Assembly (NCBI GenBank): GCA_011391115.1
Contig: JAABRC010000139.1
Span: forward strand, 1 to 5,460
Direction: 5' to 3'
Source of the DNA: Candidatus Egaibacter danicus
Lineage (GTDB): Bacteria > Pseudomonadota > Gammaproteobacteria > Burkholderiales > Burkholderiaceae
DNA length: 5,460 nt
The notes under the pieces were generated by a model. The model made no database searches and was not told where the DNA came from. It saw only the letters and a list, made by a program, of their open reading frames with translations. Position numbers and translations under genes: made by a program. Shown one piece after another: positions 1 to 5,460 of the stretch; within the stretch, counting starts at the first letter, position 1; every line of letters starts with the position of its first letter.

Positions 1-129
1 GAAGCGCTCGCGGTTGGCCGCCTTCATCAGCGACATGCAGAACTGGTTCAGGTGATAGCCTTTACGGCTCTGCTCGGCATCAAAAATGGTGGTGCCGGGC
101 ACATCGAGATAGGGTTTGTAGAGGGACAT
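1..129 (-). CDS. pmdA: Protocatechuate 4,5-dioxygenase alpha subunit, N-terminal part (cut by window edge)
   Basis: Only the first 43 codons are inside the window; the gene runs off the left edge. The visible protein contains DVPGTTIFDAE, RKGYHLNQFCMSLMKA and ends NRERF. This closely follows the N-terminus of LigA from Sphingobium SYK-6 as I remember it (IPGTRVF, RKGYNLNQFAMSLMKAENRERF). LigA is the small alpha subunit (about 140 residues) of the extradiol dioxygenase that opens the protocatechuate ring between C4 and C5; the Fe(II) site lies in the beta subunit, expected further left. The ATG at 129-127 lies 2 nt after the pmdD stop, and a GGAG about 7 nt upstream, inside the end of pmdD, serves as ribosome binding site. 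The two genes are therefore co-transcribed and probably translationally coupled. The SYK-6 protein starts several residues earlier, so the N-terminus here is short but not broken. Confidence 0.9.
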   Translation of the reverse strand, partial: MSLYKPYLDVPGTTIFDAEQSRKGYHLNQFCMSLMKAANRERF

Positions 130-131
130 GA

Positions 132-1070
132 TCAGACTCCGTGTTCTTCAGGCCAGTAGAGGCGCATTGGATTGTCCACCAGCAGCTTGCGCTGGCGCTC
201 GGGCGTGGTGGCGATGTGGGGAATAAAGTCCACCAGCAGGCCATCATCCGGCATATGGTCCTTGAGATTGGGGTGCGGCCAATCGGTGCCCCATAACACG
301 CGATCCGGGAACGTCTCCACAATCAGTCGCGCGAACGGAATAACGTCCTTGTAGGCATGGCGCTCACCATTCAGCGCTTTGGGTCCGGTCACAGACAGGC
401 GTTCCGGGCAGCTCACCTTGCTCCACACATTGGGATGCTGGCGCATGAACTTCACGAACAGCTCGAACTCGGGGCCGTCAACAGGCTTGCTCACATCGGG
501 GCGGCCCATATGGTCCACCACCACCGTGGTGGGCAAAGCCGTGAAGAAGTCCCACAGCTCGGGAAGATCAACCGCCTCAAAGTAAATAACCACATGCCAC
601 CCCAGCGGCTTGATGCGGTTGGCAATCTCAATCAACTCCTCTTTGGGCGTGAAGTCCACCAGCCGTTTGACGAAGTTGAAGCGCACGCCGCGCACACCCG
701 CCGCATGCATGGCGTGCAGTTCTTCATCCGTCACGGTGCGCTTGACGGTAGCCACGCCGCGCGCCTTGCCACCGGAAGACACCAGCGCATCCACCATCGC
801 ACGGTTGTCCGCTCCATGACAGGTGGCCTGAACCACGACATTGCGCTCAAAACCGAGATGGTCACGCAGCGCGAACAGCTGATGTTTGGACGCGTCGCAC
901 GGCGTGTACTTGCGCTCGGTTGCATAGGGGAACTCGGCACCGGGACCAAACACATGGCAGTGCGCATCCACCGCGCCCGCAGGCAGCTTGAACTGGGGCT
1001 TGGCGGGGCCGGAATACCAGTCCAGCCAGCCGGATGTCTTCTCGAAGGGGCCCGTTGTGGGTTTGGACAT
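132..1070 (-). CDS. pmdD: 2-pyrone-4,6-dicarboxylate (PDC) hydrolase
   Basis: A 312-residue amidohydrolase-superfamily protein that opens the PDC lactone to 4-oxalomesaconate in the cytoplasm, a central step of the protocatechuate 4,5-cleavage pathway. Seen in the sequence: the strand-1 HxH motif DAHCH (H37, H39), VRGVRFNFV with R127 and R130, DHMGRP (H187) and GTDWPHPN with D263. These correspond to the histidine, arginine and aspartate positions described for LigI, a superfamily member known to work without a bound metal; D263 would be the catalytic acid/base. The protein is about 20 residues longer than SYK-6 LigI, the difference being an N-terminal extension (residues 1-30) before the first beta strand. 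The start at 1070 has an AGGAG ribosome binding site 6 nt upstream. It lies 37 nt after pmdF and 2 nt before pmdA in a single operon. No truncation or missing motif is seen. Confidence 0.95.
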   Translation of the reverse strand: MSKPTTGPFEKTSGWLDWYSGPAKPQFKLPAGAVDAHCHVFGPGAEFPYATERKYTPCDASKHQLFALRDHLGFERNVVVQATCHGADNRAMVDALVSSGGKARGVATVKRTVTDEELHAMHAAGVRGVRFNFVKRLVDFTPKEELIEIANRIKPLGWHVVIYFEAVDLPELWDFFTALPTTVVVDHMGRPDVSKPVDGPEFELFVKFMRQHPNVWSKVSCPERLSVTGPKALNGERHAYKDVIPFARLIVETFPDRVLWGTDWPHPNLKDHMPDDGLLVDFIPHIATTPERQRKLLVDNPMRLYWPEEHGV

Positions 1071-1107
1071 GAATAGCTCCTGCGATCAATCTTTTTTTGC
1101 CGACTGG

Positions 1108-1803
1108 TTAGTCAATGTATTTGAGGCCCGCTTTTTCCAGCGGCTCACGCATCTTGTACATGTCCAGCCCCAGCACACCAGCGGCCAGCTTGGCGCGCTT
1201 TTCGCCTTCCAGGGCCTCGCGGGCCTCGGCTGCGTCGGCCACTTTTTGCGCATCAGCTGCAGCAACGACCACCACGCCGTCCTCGTCGGCAATGACCACG
1301 TCGCCGGGGTTGACGTTGACACCGGCACAAACGACGGGGATATTCACCGAGCCCAGCGTGGCCTTGATCGTGCCCTTGGCATGAATGGCTTTGGCAAACA
1401 CCGGAAAGTTCATTGACGCAAGGTCCTTCACATCGCGCACACCGGTGTCGCTGATCAGGCCGGCACAGCCGCGTGCCTGGAATGAGGTGGCCAGCAGGTC
1501 ACCAAACATGCCATCGTTGTTTTCCGACGTGCAGGCCAACACCACCACGTCACCAGGCTTGATCTGCTCTGCCACCACGTGCAGCATCCAGTTGTCACCC
1601 GGCTGGGTCAGAACGGTGACGGCGGTACCGCACACCCTGGCACCCGGGTAAATGGGGCGCATATAGGGCTTCATCAGGCCCACGCGGCCTTGCGCTTCAT
1701 GAATGGTGGCAACACCAAATTTGGAGATTTTCTCAACTGCGACTTTGTCGGCGCGGACGATATTGCGTTTGACAACACCGAGTTGGTTGGCAAGAGTGGT
1801 CAT
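1108..1803 (-). CDS. pmdF: 4-carboxy-4-hydroxy-2-oxoadipate (CHA/HMG) aldolase
   Basis: A 231-residue class II, divalent-metal-dependent aldolase of the RraA-like fold. It cleaves CHA to pyruvate and oxaloacetate, the last step of the pathway, and family members also cleave 4-hydroxy-4-methyl-2-oxoglutarate. Visible family signatures are [11 protein letters not shown] (32-42), [12 protein letters not shown] (64-75), [12 protein letters not shown] (101-112), GVRD (121-124) and the C-terminal [21 protein letters not shown]123 and D124 carry the same numbers as the catalytic Arg and metal-linked Asp I recall for the Pseudomonas putida enzyme, and D102 lies in the GDLLA motif. Two in-frame ATGs exist, at 1809 and 1803. 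I chose 1803 because the AAAGGA ribosome binding site is then 8 nt away instead of 2, and because the catalytic numbering agrees. With this start the gene begins 2 nt after the pmdE stop. The longer start would give 233 residues and overlap pmdE by 4 nt. Confidence 0.94.
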   Translation of the reverse strand: MTTLANQLGVVKRNIVRADKVAVEKISKFGVATIHEAQGRVGLMKPYMRPIYPGARVCGTAVTVLTQPGDNWMLHVVAEQIKPGDVVVLACTSENNDGMFGDLLATSFQARGCAGLISDTGVRDVKDLASMNFPVFAKAIHAKGTIKATLGSVNIPVVCAGVNVNPGDVVIADEDGVVVVAAADAQKVADAAEAREALEGEKRAKLAAGVLGLDMYKMREPLEKAGLKYID

Positions 1804-1805
1804 GA

Positions 1806-2846
1806 TCATTTTCCTTTGGCTGCAAGAGCGGCATCCAGCCGCGGGAACACGCGGCGGGCGTTGCCTTCGTATACTTTGTGGCGGTCGTCACCGACGACGA
1901 TGGTCGAGGCTTCGATGTAGCGCTTGGTGTCGTCGTAGTAGTGACCGGTCTCGGGATCGATGCCGCGTACGGCGCCAATCATCTCCGAGGCAAACAGGAT
2001 GTTGTCCACGGGGATGACCTTGGTCAGCAGATCGATGCCGGGCTGGTGGTAGACGCAGGTGTCGAAGAAGATGTTGTTGAGAACATGGTCCTTCAGCAGA
2101 GGCTTTTTCATCTCCTGCGCCAGACCACGGAAACGACCCCAGTGGTAGGGCACCGCGCCGCCGCCGTGCGGGATGATGAACTTCAGCGTCGGGAAGTCCT
2201 TGAACAGGTCGCCCTGGATGCACTGCATGAAGGCGGTGGTGTCGGCGTTCAGGTAATGCGCTCCGGTGGTGTGGAAGCACGCGTTGCAGCTGGTGGACAC
2301 GTGGATCATGGCCGGGATGTCGTACTCCACCATCTTCTCGTAGATGGGGTACCACTGCCTGTCGGTCAGCGGCGGGCTGGTCCAGTGACCGCCACTTGGG
2401 TCGGGGTTGAGGTTGATGCCGACGTTGCCGTATTCCTTGACGCACTTTTCCAGTTCAGGGATGCAGGTCCGGGGATCGACGCCAGGGCTTTGCGGCAGCA
2501 TGGCAGCGGGGATGAAGTGGTCCGGGAACAGCTGGCTGACGCGGTAGCAGAGCTCGTTGCAGATCGCAGCCCAGGTGCTGGAGACATTGAAGTCGCCAAT
2601 GTGGTGGGCCATGAAGCTGGCGCGCGGGCTGAAGATAGTGAGGTCGGACCCGCGCTCTTTCATCAGCTTGAGCTGGTTGGTCTCGATGGACTCGCGCAGT
2701 TCGTCGTCGCTGATCTTGAGGTCAGCCACTTTTGGCATGAGGGCCGGGTCCTTGATGCCGGCGATCTGCTGGTTGCGCCAGTTCTCCAGCGCCTTGGGCG
2801 CGGTGGTGTAGTGCCCATGGCAGTCGATGATCAGTGGTTTTTTCAT
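1806..2846 (-). CDS. pmdE: 4-oxalomesaconate hydratase
   Basis: A 346-residue amidohydrolase-superfamily enzyme (LigJ type; unrelated to the GalB type of Pseudomonas) that adds water to 4-oxalomesaconate to give CHA, the substrate of the next gene product. Visible: [12 protein letters not shown] with the HxH pair H10 and H12, [16 protein letters not shown] with H182, [16 protein letters not shown] with H227, and [14 protein letters not shown], where E288 stands at the place of the Asp seen in hydrolytic amidohydrolases. HxH, the strand-5 His and this Glu fit the metal and catalytic positions described for LigJ. The length is close to that of SYK-6 LigJ (about 340). The start at 2846 has a strong GAGGAG ribosome binding site 6 nt upstream. 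The gene lies 35 nt downstream of the ModA-like gene, and its stop codon nearly touches the pmdF start. GalB-type hydratases use the enol tautomer made by a separate tautomerase, and no tautomerase gene is visible here. Confidence 0.95.
   Translation of the reverse strand: MKKPLIIDCHGHYTTAPKALENWRNQQIAGIKDPALMPKVADLKISDDELRESIETNQLKLMKERGSDLTIFSPRASFMAHHIGDFNVSSTWAAICNELCYRVSQLFPDHFIPAAMLPQSPGVDPRTCIPELEKCVKEYGNVGINLNPDPSGGHWTSPPLTDRQWYPIYEKMVEYDIPAMIHVSTSCNACFHTTGAHYLNADTTAFMQCIQGDLFKDFPTLKFIIPHGGGAVPYHWGRFRGLAQEMKKPLLKDHVLNNIFFDTCVYHQPGIDLLTKVIPVDNILFASEMIGAVRGIDPETGHYYDDTKRYIEASTIVVGDDRHKVYEGNARRVFPRLDAALAAKGK
1812..1817 (-). promoter_or_regulatory. Ribosome binding site that decides the pmdF start
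   Basis: AAAGGA on the minus strand, inside the last codons of pmdE. It lies 8 nt from the ATG at 1803, a good spacing, but only 2 nt from the ATG at 1809. It therefore favours the shorter pmdF reading. The call rests on spacing alone. Confidence 0.5.
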
Positions 2847-2881
2847 TTTGTCTCCTCGGGTTCACTTTTAATTCAAATTCA

Positions 2882-3577
2882 TCAGGCCGTAGCCGGGTCC
2901 ATGCCCTGGCGGCGCTTTGCACCGGCAGCTTCGGGCGAATTCATGTCAGCGAGCATGGCACGCACGGCTGCAGCCTGCCGGGTGCCGGTGCACACGCCGG
3001 CAGAGAACGTGGTGATGATCTGGATGGCGGGCGGCAACGGGCCCAGCACGGTGATACCTTCGAGGTTCATCAGCTCGCTGAACTGCTGGAAACCCAACTC
3101 GACTTCGCCCCGAGCCACCAAAGTGCCCACGGGTACTCCGGGCGGGGCCTGCACGATGCGATCCCTGATTTCGTCGGCGATGCCCCAGCGCTCGAACAAG
3201 CTGGCCAGCGCCACACCACTAGGCCCGGTCGAGTAGCTGATGCTGCGCGCTGCACGCACGGCAGCTCGCACGGCCTCTTCGGTGGAAATATCGGGTTTCG
3301 CTGCACCAGCACGAACCGCGACTGCCACGCCCGAGCGAACCAGGTCCACCCTGGAGCCGGCTTGCAGATGGCCAGAGCCAATCAGCTTGTCGATCGCGTC
3401 GGACGCCAGGATGACAACGTCAAAGGCCTCGCCAGCCTGCACACGCCTGGCAGCATCCACACCGCCAACCGACTCGATGGCCAGGCGAGTACCCGAGTGA
3501 CGCTGAAATGCATCCGCCAACTCGGCCAGGACCTGGCGCGTTGCCATGGAGGAAATGCCTTTGATTTCGGTCGTCAT
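2882..3577 (-). CDS. ModA-like periplasmic-binding-fold protein without signal peptide
   Basis: A 231-residue protein resembling the type 2 periplasmic-binding fold of the molybdate-binding ModA group. Visible are an N-terminal domain opening at once with IKGISSMATRQVLAELADAFQRHSG, then VGGVDAARRVQAGEAFDVVILASDAIDKLIGSGHL (37-71), SRVDLVRSGVAVAVRAG (75-91), YSTGPSGVALASLFERWGI (115-133), VPVGTLVARGEVELGFQQFSEL (148-169) and a short KRRQGMDPATA tail. There is no leader: the fold starts at about residue 4, and an in-frame TAG at 3605-3607 with no ATG, GTG or TTG between it and 3577 excludes a longer start. The length equals that of a mature ModA. The ModA segment usually ending GIVYGSDA reads GFQQFSEL, so the molybdate-contacting Tyr is not evident. 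The gene heads the catabolic operon next to the divergent promoter, with no transporter permease or ATPase beside it. A cytoplasmic role in the pathway, as binding protein, co-regulator or enzyme, is inferred; the function is unknown. The upstream ribosome binding site is weak. Confidence 0.85.
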   Translation of the reverse strand: MTTEIKGISSMATRQVLAELADAFQRHSGTRLAIESVGGVDAARRVQAGEAFDVVILASDAIDKLIGSGHLQAGSRVDLVRSGVAVAVRAGAAKPDISTEEAVRAAVRAARSISYSTGPSGVALASLFERWGIADEIRDRIVQAPPGVPVGTLVARGEVELGFQQFSELMNLEGITVLGPLPPAIQIITTFSAGVCTGTRQAAAVRAMLADMNSPEAAGAKRRQGMDPATA

Positions 3578-3679
3578 GACGGTGATTGTGGCCTTCCCGA
3601 TAGCCTACGCCAAGATGGGGTGGTTTCTATCAGGTATCACAATTCGGCATAATACAGTTAGAGCTATGCCTTAAAGAAA
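3578..3679. promoter_or_regulatory. Divergent promoter region between the catabolic operon and the lysR gene
   Basis: The only sizeable non-coding stretch, 102 bp, and more AT-rich on its lysR side. For lysR, CATAAT at 3648-3653 is a plausible -10 element, with only a poor -35 (TTCTAT, 3625-3630, 17 nt spacer). For the operon on the minus strand, TTATGC (3652-3647) and TAGAAA (3629-3624), 17 nt apart, form a weak -35/-10 pair, as is common for promoters that need a LysR activator. On the minus strand TGATA also occurs twice, 7 nt apart, within TGATACCTGATAG (about 3627-3639). Promoter positions are reading-by-eye guesses. That the region drives both units follows from the divergent gene arrangement. 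Confidence 0.55.
3646..3670. repeat. Inverted repeat GGCATA-N13-TATGCC, candidate regulator operator
   Basis: GGCATA at 3646-3651 and TATGCC at 3665-3670 are perfect 6-bp inverted arms around a 13-nt spacer. The right arm ends 9 nt before the lysR start codon. The left arm overlaps the candidate lysR -10 and the candidate -35 of the opposite operon. Binding of a dimer here could repress lysR and act on the catabolic promoter. The spacing is wider than the classical LysR T-N11-A box (here T-N15-A across the arms), so assignment to this regulator is tentative. An arm of 6 bp can also arise by chance. Confidence 0.4.
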
Positions 3680-4600
3680 ATGGATCTCAAGCAACTCGAA
3701 TACTTCGTCCGCGTGGCCGAGCTGGGCAGCTTTACCCGCGCCTCCAGCGTGCTGGACATCGCCCAGCCCGCATTGAGCCGCCAGGTTCGCCTGCTGGAGG
3801 TGGAGCTGCGGCAAAACCTGCTGCTGCGCAATGGCCGCGGCGTCACCACGACCGAGGCGGGAAAGCTGCTGCTGGAGCATGGGCGCGGCATCCTGCACCA
3901 GGTGGAGCGAGCCCGCGAAGACCTGGGCCGCGTGCGTGGTGCGTTGGCGGGCCGCGTGGCGCTGGGCCTGCCGCCCAGCATTGCCAAGATGATGACGGTG
4001 CCGCTGACGCGCGAATTCCGCAAGCGCCTGCCCAATGCGGCACTGTCCATCAGCGAGGGGTTGTCGATATCGATGCAGGAAGGGCTGCTGACCGGCCGTC
4101 TGGACATTGCCCTGCTGTACAACCCGTCGCCCTCGCCCGAACTGGAAACCCGGCCACTGATGGAGGAGGAGCTCTATCTGATTGCGCTGCGCCCACCCAA
4201 ATCGTCCAAAGCACGGGTTTTACCGATCCCGTTGAAAGAAGTATCCGGGTTGCCGCTGGTGATTCCCAGCCGCCCCAACGCCATCCGCATGCTGGTGGAA
4301 ACCCAGATGGCCGGCATTGGCTGCAAGCCGCTGATCAGTCTGGAAATTGATGGTGTGGCGGCCATTCTGGATCTGGTCGCTGACGGCGCTGGCAACGCCA
4401 TCCTGCCGCGCTACGCACTCGCCTCCACCGCCAGGCCCGAGAACTATTTGGCTCACCCCATTGTCAAACCGCGCCTGGTCAGCAAACTGGCGCTGGCCAC
4501 TGCATCAGGCCGCACCACGACGCTGACCCAGCAGGCCATGCTGGACCTGATCCAGGAAGTCGCCATGGCGGTATTTGGAAGCGCCAGCCCGAAAGCCTGA
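3680..4600 (+). CDS. LysR-type transcriptional regulator, probable regulator of the pmd operon
   Basis: A 306-residue protein of standard LysR length. Residues 1-60 form the winged helix-turn-helix: MDLKQLEYFVRVAELGSFTR, then AQPALSRQVRLLEVELRQNLLLRNGRGVTTTEAG, with the recognition helix around PALSRQVRLLE. A linker helix (about 60-88) leads to the effector domain (about 92-300), with GRVALGLPPS, LLTGRLDIALLYNP and VADGAGNAILPRYAL as typical landmarks. It sits divergently from the catabolic operon, the usual LysR placement, so it probably activates that operon in response to protocatechuate or a pathway intermediate; this is inferred. It would be the positional equivalent of PmdR of Comamonas, but I cannot confirm orthology. 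The effector domain looks to me like the Nac/Cbl-like branch. The start at 3680 is the only in-frame ATG after the TAG at 3659-3661; it has hardly any Shine-Dalgarno sequence, which suggests low expression. Confidence 0.92.
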   Translation: MDLKQLEYFVRVAELGSFTRASSVLDIAQPALSRQVRLLEVELRQNLLLRNGRGVTTTEAGKLLLEHGRGILHQVERAREDLGRVRGALAGRVALGLPPSIAKMMTVPLTREFRKRLPNAALSISEGLSISMQEGLLTGRLDIALLYNPSPSPELETRPLMEEELYLIALRPPKSSKARVLPIPLKEVSGLPLVIPSRPNAIRMLVETQMAGIGCKPLISLEIDGVAAILDLVADGAGNAILPRYALASTARPENYLAHPIVKPRLVSKLALATASGRTTTLTQQAMLDLIQEVAMAVFGSASPKA

Positions 4601-4611
4601 GAATCTTTCGG
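4589..4611 (+). repeat. Perfect 7-bp stem-loop over the lysR stop codon
   Basis: CCGAAAG (4589-4595) and CTTTCGG (4605-4611) pair perfectly around a 9-nt loop that contains the lysR TGA stop (4598-4600). No T-run follows on either strand, so it is not a standard intrinsic terminator. It could weaken read-through into the downstream dehydrogenase gene, protect the lysR mRNA end, or be chance. Confidence 0.45.
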
Positions 4612-4651
4612 AGAAAATGGCAACGCAACATAGAAAAGCATCAAGGAGCAC

Positions 4652-5460
4652 ATGAGCACTGCAAACAAATTCGTATTGGCCGGCGTGATGGGCTGGCCGG
4701 TCTCCCACTCGCGTTCACCCACGCTGCACAACCACTGGATTCAACACTACGGCCTGACCGGCTCTTATGTTCTGCTGCCAGTAGAGCCAAAGAACCTGCC
4801 AGACGCCATGCGTGGCCTGCGCGCACTGGGGTTTGCGGGCTGCAACATCACCATCCCGCACAAGGTGGCAGCCATGGCATTGGTGGACCGGGTAGACCCC
4901 ATGGCGCGGCGCATCGGCGCCATCAATACTGTGGTGGTGAAGCCGGACGGCTCGTTGACAGGGTCCAACACCGACGGTTTTGGTTATATCCAGAGCCTGC
5001 TGGATGCCCAGCCCGATTGGCGTGCAGATGCCGGGCCGATCACCGTCATGGGGGCGGGCGGCGCGGCGCGCGCCGTCATCGTGGCGCTGGCTGAGCGGGG
5101 AGCCCGGGAAATCAGGGTGTGCAACCGCAGTGCCGACAAGGCCATTGCAATGGCTCAGGAGTTTGGCGCCCCGGTACGGGCTGTGCCGTGGGAGAGACGC
5201 AATGAAGCCGTGGCCGACGTGGCACTGCTGGTGAATACCACGAATCAGGGAATGGACAAGCAGCCTGCGCTGGATTTGTCACTGAAGCTCCTGCCGGCAC
5301 ATGCGCTGGTGTCGGATGTGATCTATACACCGCTGGAAACCCCGCTGTTGCGGGATGCCCGTCTGCGCGGCAATGCCACGGTCAATGGATTGGGTATGCT
5401 GCTTAATCAAGCTCGGCCCGCGTTCAAATCATGGTTTGGTGTGATGCCGGATATCAGCCC
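4652..5460 (+). CDS. aroE: Shikimate (or quinate/shikimate) 5-dehydrogenase, C-terminus cut by window edge
   Basis: 269 codons are visible with no stop before the right edge; the family is usually 270-290 residues, so it is nearly complete. It reduces 3-dehydroshikimate to shikimate, or runs in reverse. Visible: GWPVSHSRSP with substrate serines S20 and S22, GCNITIPHK with catalytic K71, GAINT (N92), GSNTDGFG with D108, the dinucleotide loop GAGGAARA (134-141), NRSADKA (158-164, R159/S160/K163 at the positions that favour NADP(H) in AroE), NTTNQGM (195-201) and NGLGMLLNQA with Q253. An AAGGAG lies 3 nt before the ATG. The gene follows lysR by 51 nt on the same strand and may be co-transcribed. 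The sequence around residues 10-110 reminds me more of alphaproteobacterial AroE than of the usual Burkholderiales one, so it may be a second, catabolic copy feeding dehydroshikimate towards protocatechuate. That role is inference; a housekeeping AroE remains possible. Confidence 0.9.
   Translation, partial: MSTANKFVLAGVMGWPVSHSRSPTLHNHWIQHYGLTGSYVLLPVEPKNLPDAMRGLRALGFAGCNITIPHKVAAMALVDRVDPMARRIGAINTVVVKPDGSLTGSNTDGFGYIQSLLDAQPDWRADAGPITVMGAGGAARAVIVALAERGAREIRVCNRSADKAIAMAQEFGAPVRAVPWERRNEAVADVALLVNTTNQGMDKQPALDLSLKLLPAHALVSDVIYTPLETPLLRDARLRGNATVNGLGMLLNQARPAFKSWFGVMPDIS

Noticed and set aside
357..1076. Plus-strand open frame of 239 codons opposite pmdD
   Set aside because: Shadow of the PDC hydrolase gene; His/Arg/Gly-rich with no recognisable domain.
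1088..1113. Small GACT-AACC-AGTC hairpin beside a run of seven T between pmdF and pmdD, as a terminator
   Set aside because: The stem is only 4 bp, and in the transcribed (minus) direction the tract following it is A, not T; a terminator inside this operon would also make no sense.
1804..1809. Longer pmdF start at 1809 overlapping the pmdE stop
   Set aside because: The ribosome binding site would be only 2 nt away; the ATG at 1803 has 8 nt spacing and better catalytic-residue numbering. It is not excluded.
1878..3236. Long plus-strand open frame of 452 codons opposite pmdE and the ModA-like gene
   Set aside because: It is antisense to two well-recognised genes, its composition is Val/Asp/His/Gly-rich without family motifs, and such frames are expected opposite GC-rich coding DNA.
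2882..3577. Reading the ModA-like gene as part of a molybdate ABC transporter
   Set aside because: No signal peptide, no permease or ATPase neighbour, and the usual ligand segment is altered; the context is aromatic catabolism.
2834..3652. Plus-strand open frame of 272 codons opposite the ModA-like gene and running through the divergent promoter
   Set aside because: Antisense to a gene with clear family resemblance, no motif of its own, and it crosses the promoter region.
1..5460. CRISPR arrays, insertion sequences, tRNA or rRNA genes, phage or defence genes
   Set aside because: No tandem repeats with spacers, transposase motifs, terminal repeats or RNA gene signatures were seen; the window is nearly all catabolic and regulatory genes.

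Overview
The window is GC-rich proteobacterial DNA that is almost entirely coding. It reads as part of a protocatechuate 4,5-cleavage (meta-cleavage) catabolic cluster of the kind known as pmd in Comamonas and lig in Sphingobium. The gene order on the minus strand (4-oxalomesaconate hydratase, CHA aldolase, PDC hydrolase, dioxygenase alpha subunit) matches the pmdE-F-D-A order I recall for Comamonas. A betaproteobacterium of the Burkholderiales, probably Comamonadaceae, is therefore the best guess. This assignment rests on remembered gene order and protein resemblance, not on a search.

Layout: from about 3577 down to base 1, one tightly packed minus-strand operon encodes a ModA-like protein with no signal peptide (2882-3577), pmdE/ligJ (1806-2846), pmdF/ligK (1108-1803), pmdD/ligI (132-1070) and the first 43 codons of pmdA/ligA (1-129, cut by the window edge). 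The dioxygenase beta subunit and the CHMS dehydrogenase are expected just beyond the left edge. A 102-bp divergent intergenic region (3578-3679) carries a perfect 6-bp inverted repeat and candidate promoters. On the plus strand follow a LysR-type regulator (3680-4600) and, 51 bp further, a shikimate dehydrogenase-family gene (4652 to the right edge, nearly complete). No stretch longer than about 100 bases lacks a gene.

How the genes work together: LigAB-type dioxygenase opens protocatechuate to 4-carboxy-2-hydroxymuconate semialdehyde. A dehydrogenase (not in the window) makes 2-pyrone-4,6-dicarboxylate (PDC). PmdD hydrolyses PDC to 4-oxalomesaconate, PmdE hydrates this to 4-carboxy-4-hydroxy-2-oxoadipate (CHA), and PmdF cleaves CHA to pyruvate and oxaloacetate. 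The LysR protein, divergent from the operon, is the obvious candidate regulator. The shikimate dehydrogenase beside it could link quinate/shikimate catabolism to protocatechuate.

The least explained element is the leaderless ModA-like protein that heads the operon. An in-frame stop ten codons upstream of its start rules out a missed signal peptide, so it is probably a cytoplasmic ligand-binding or catalytic protein and not a molybdate transporter component.
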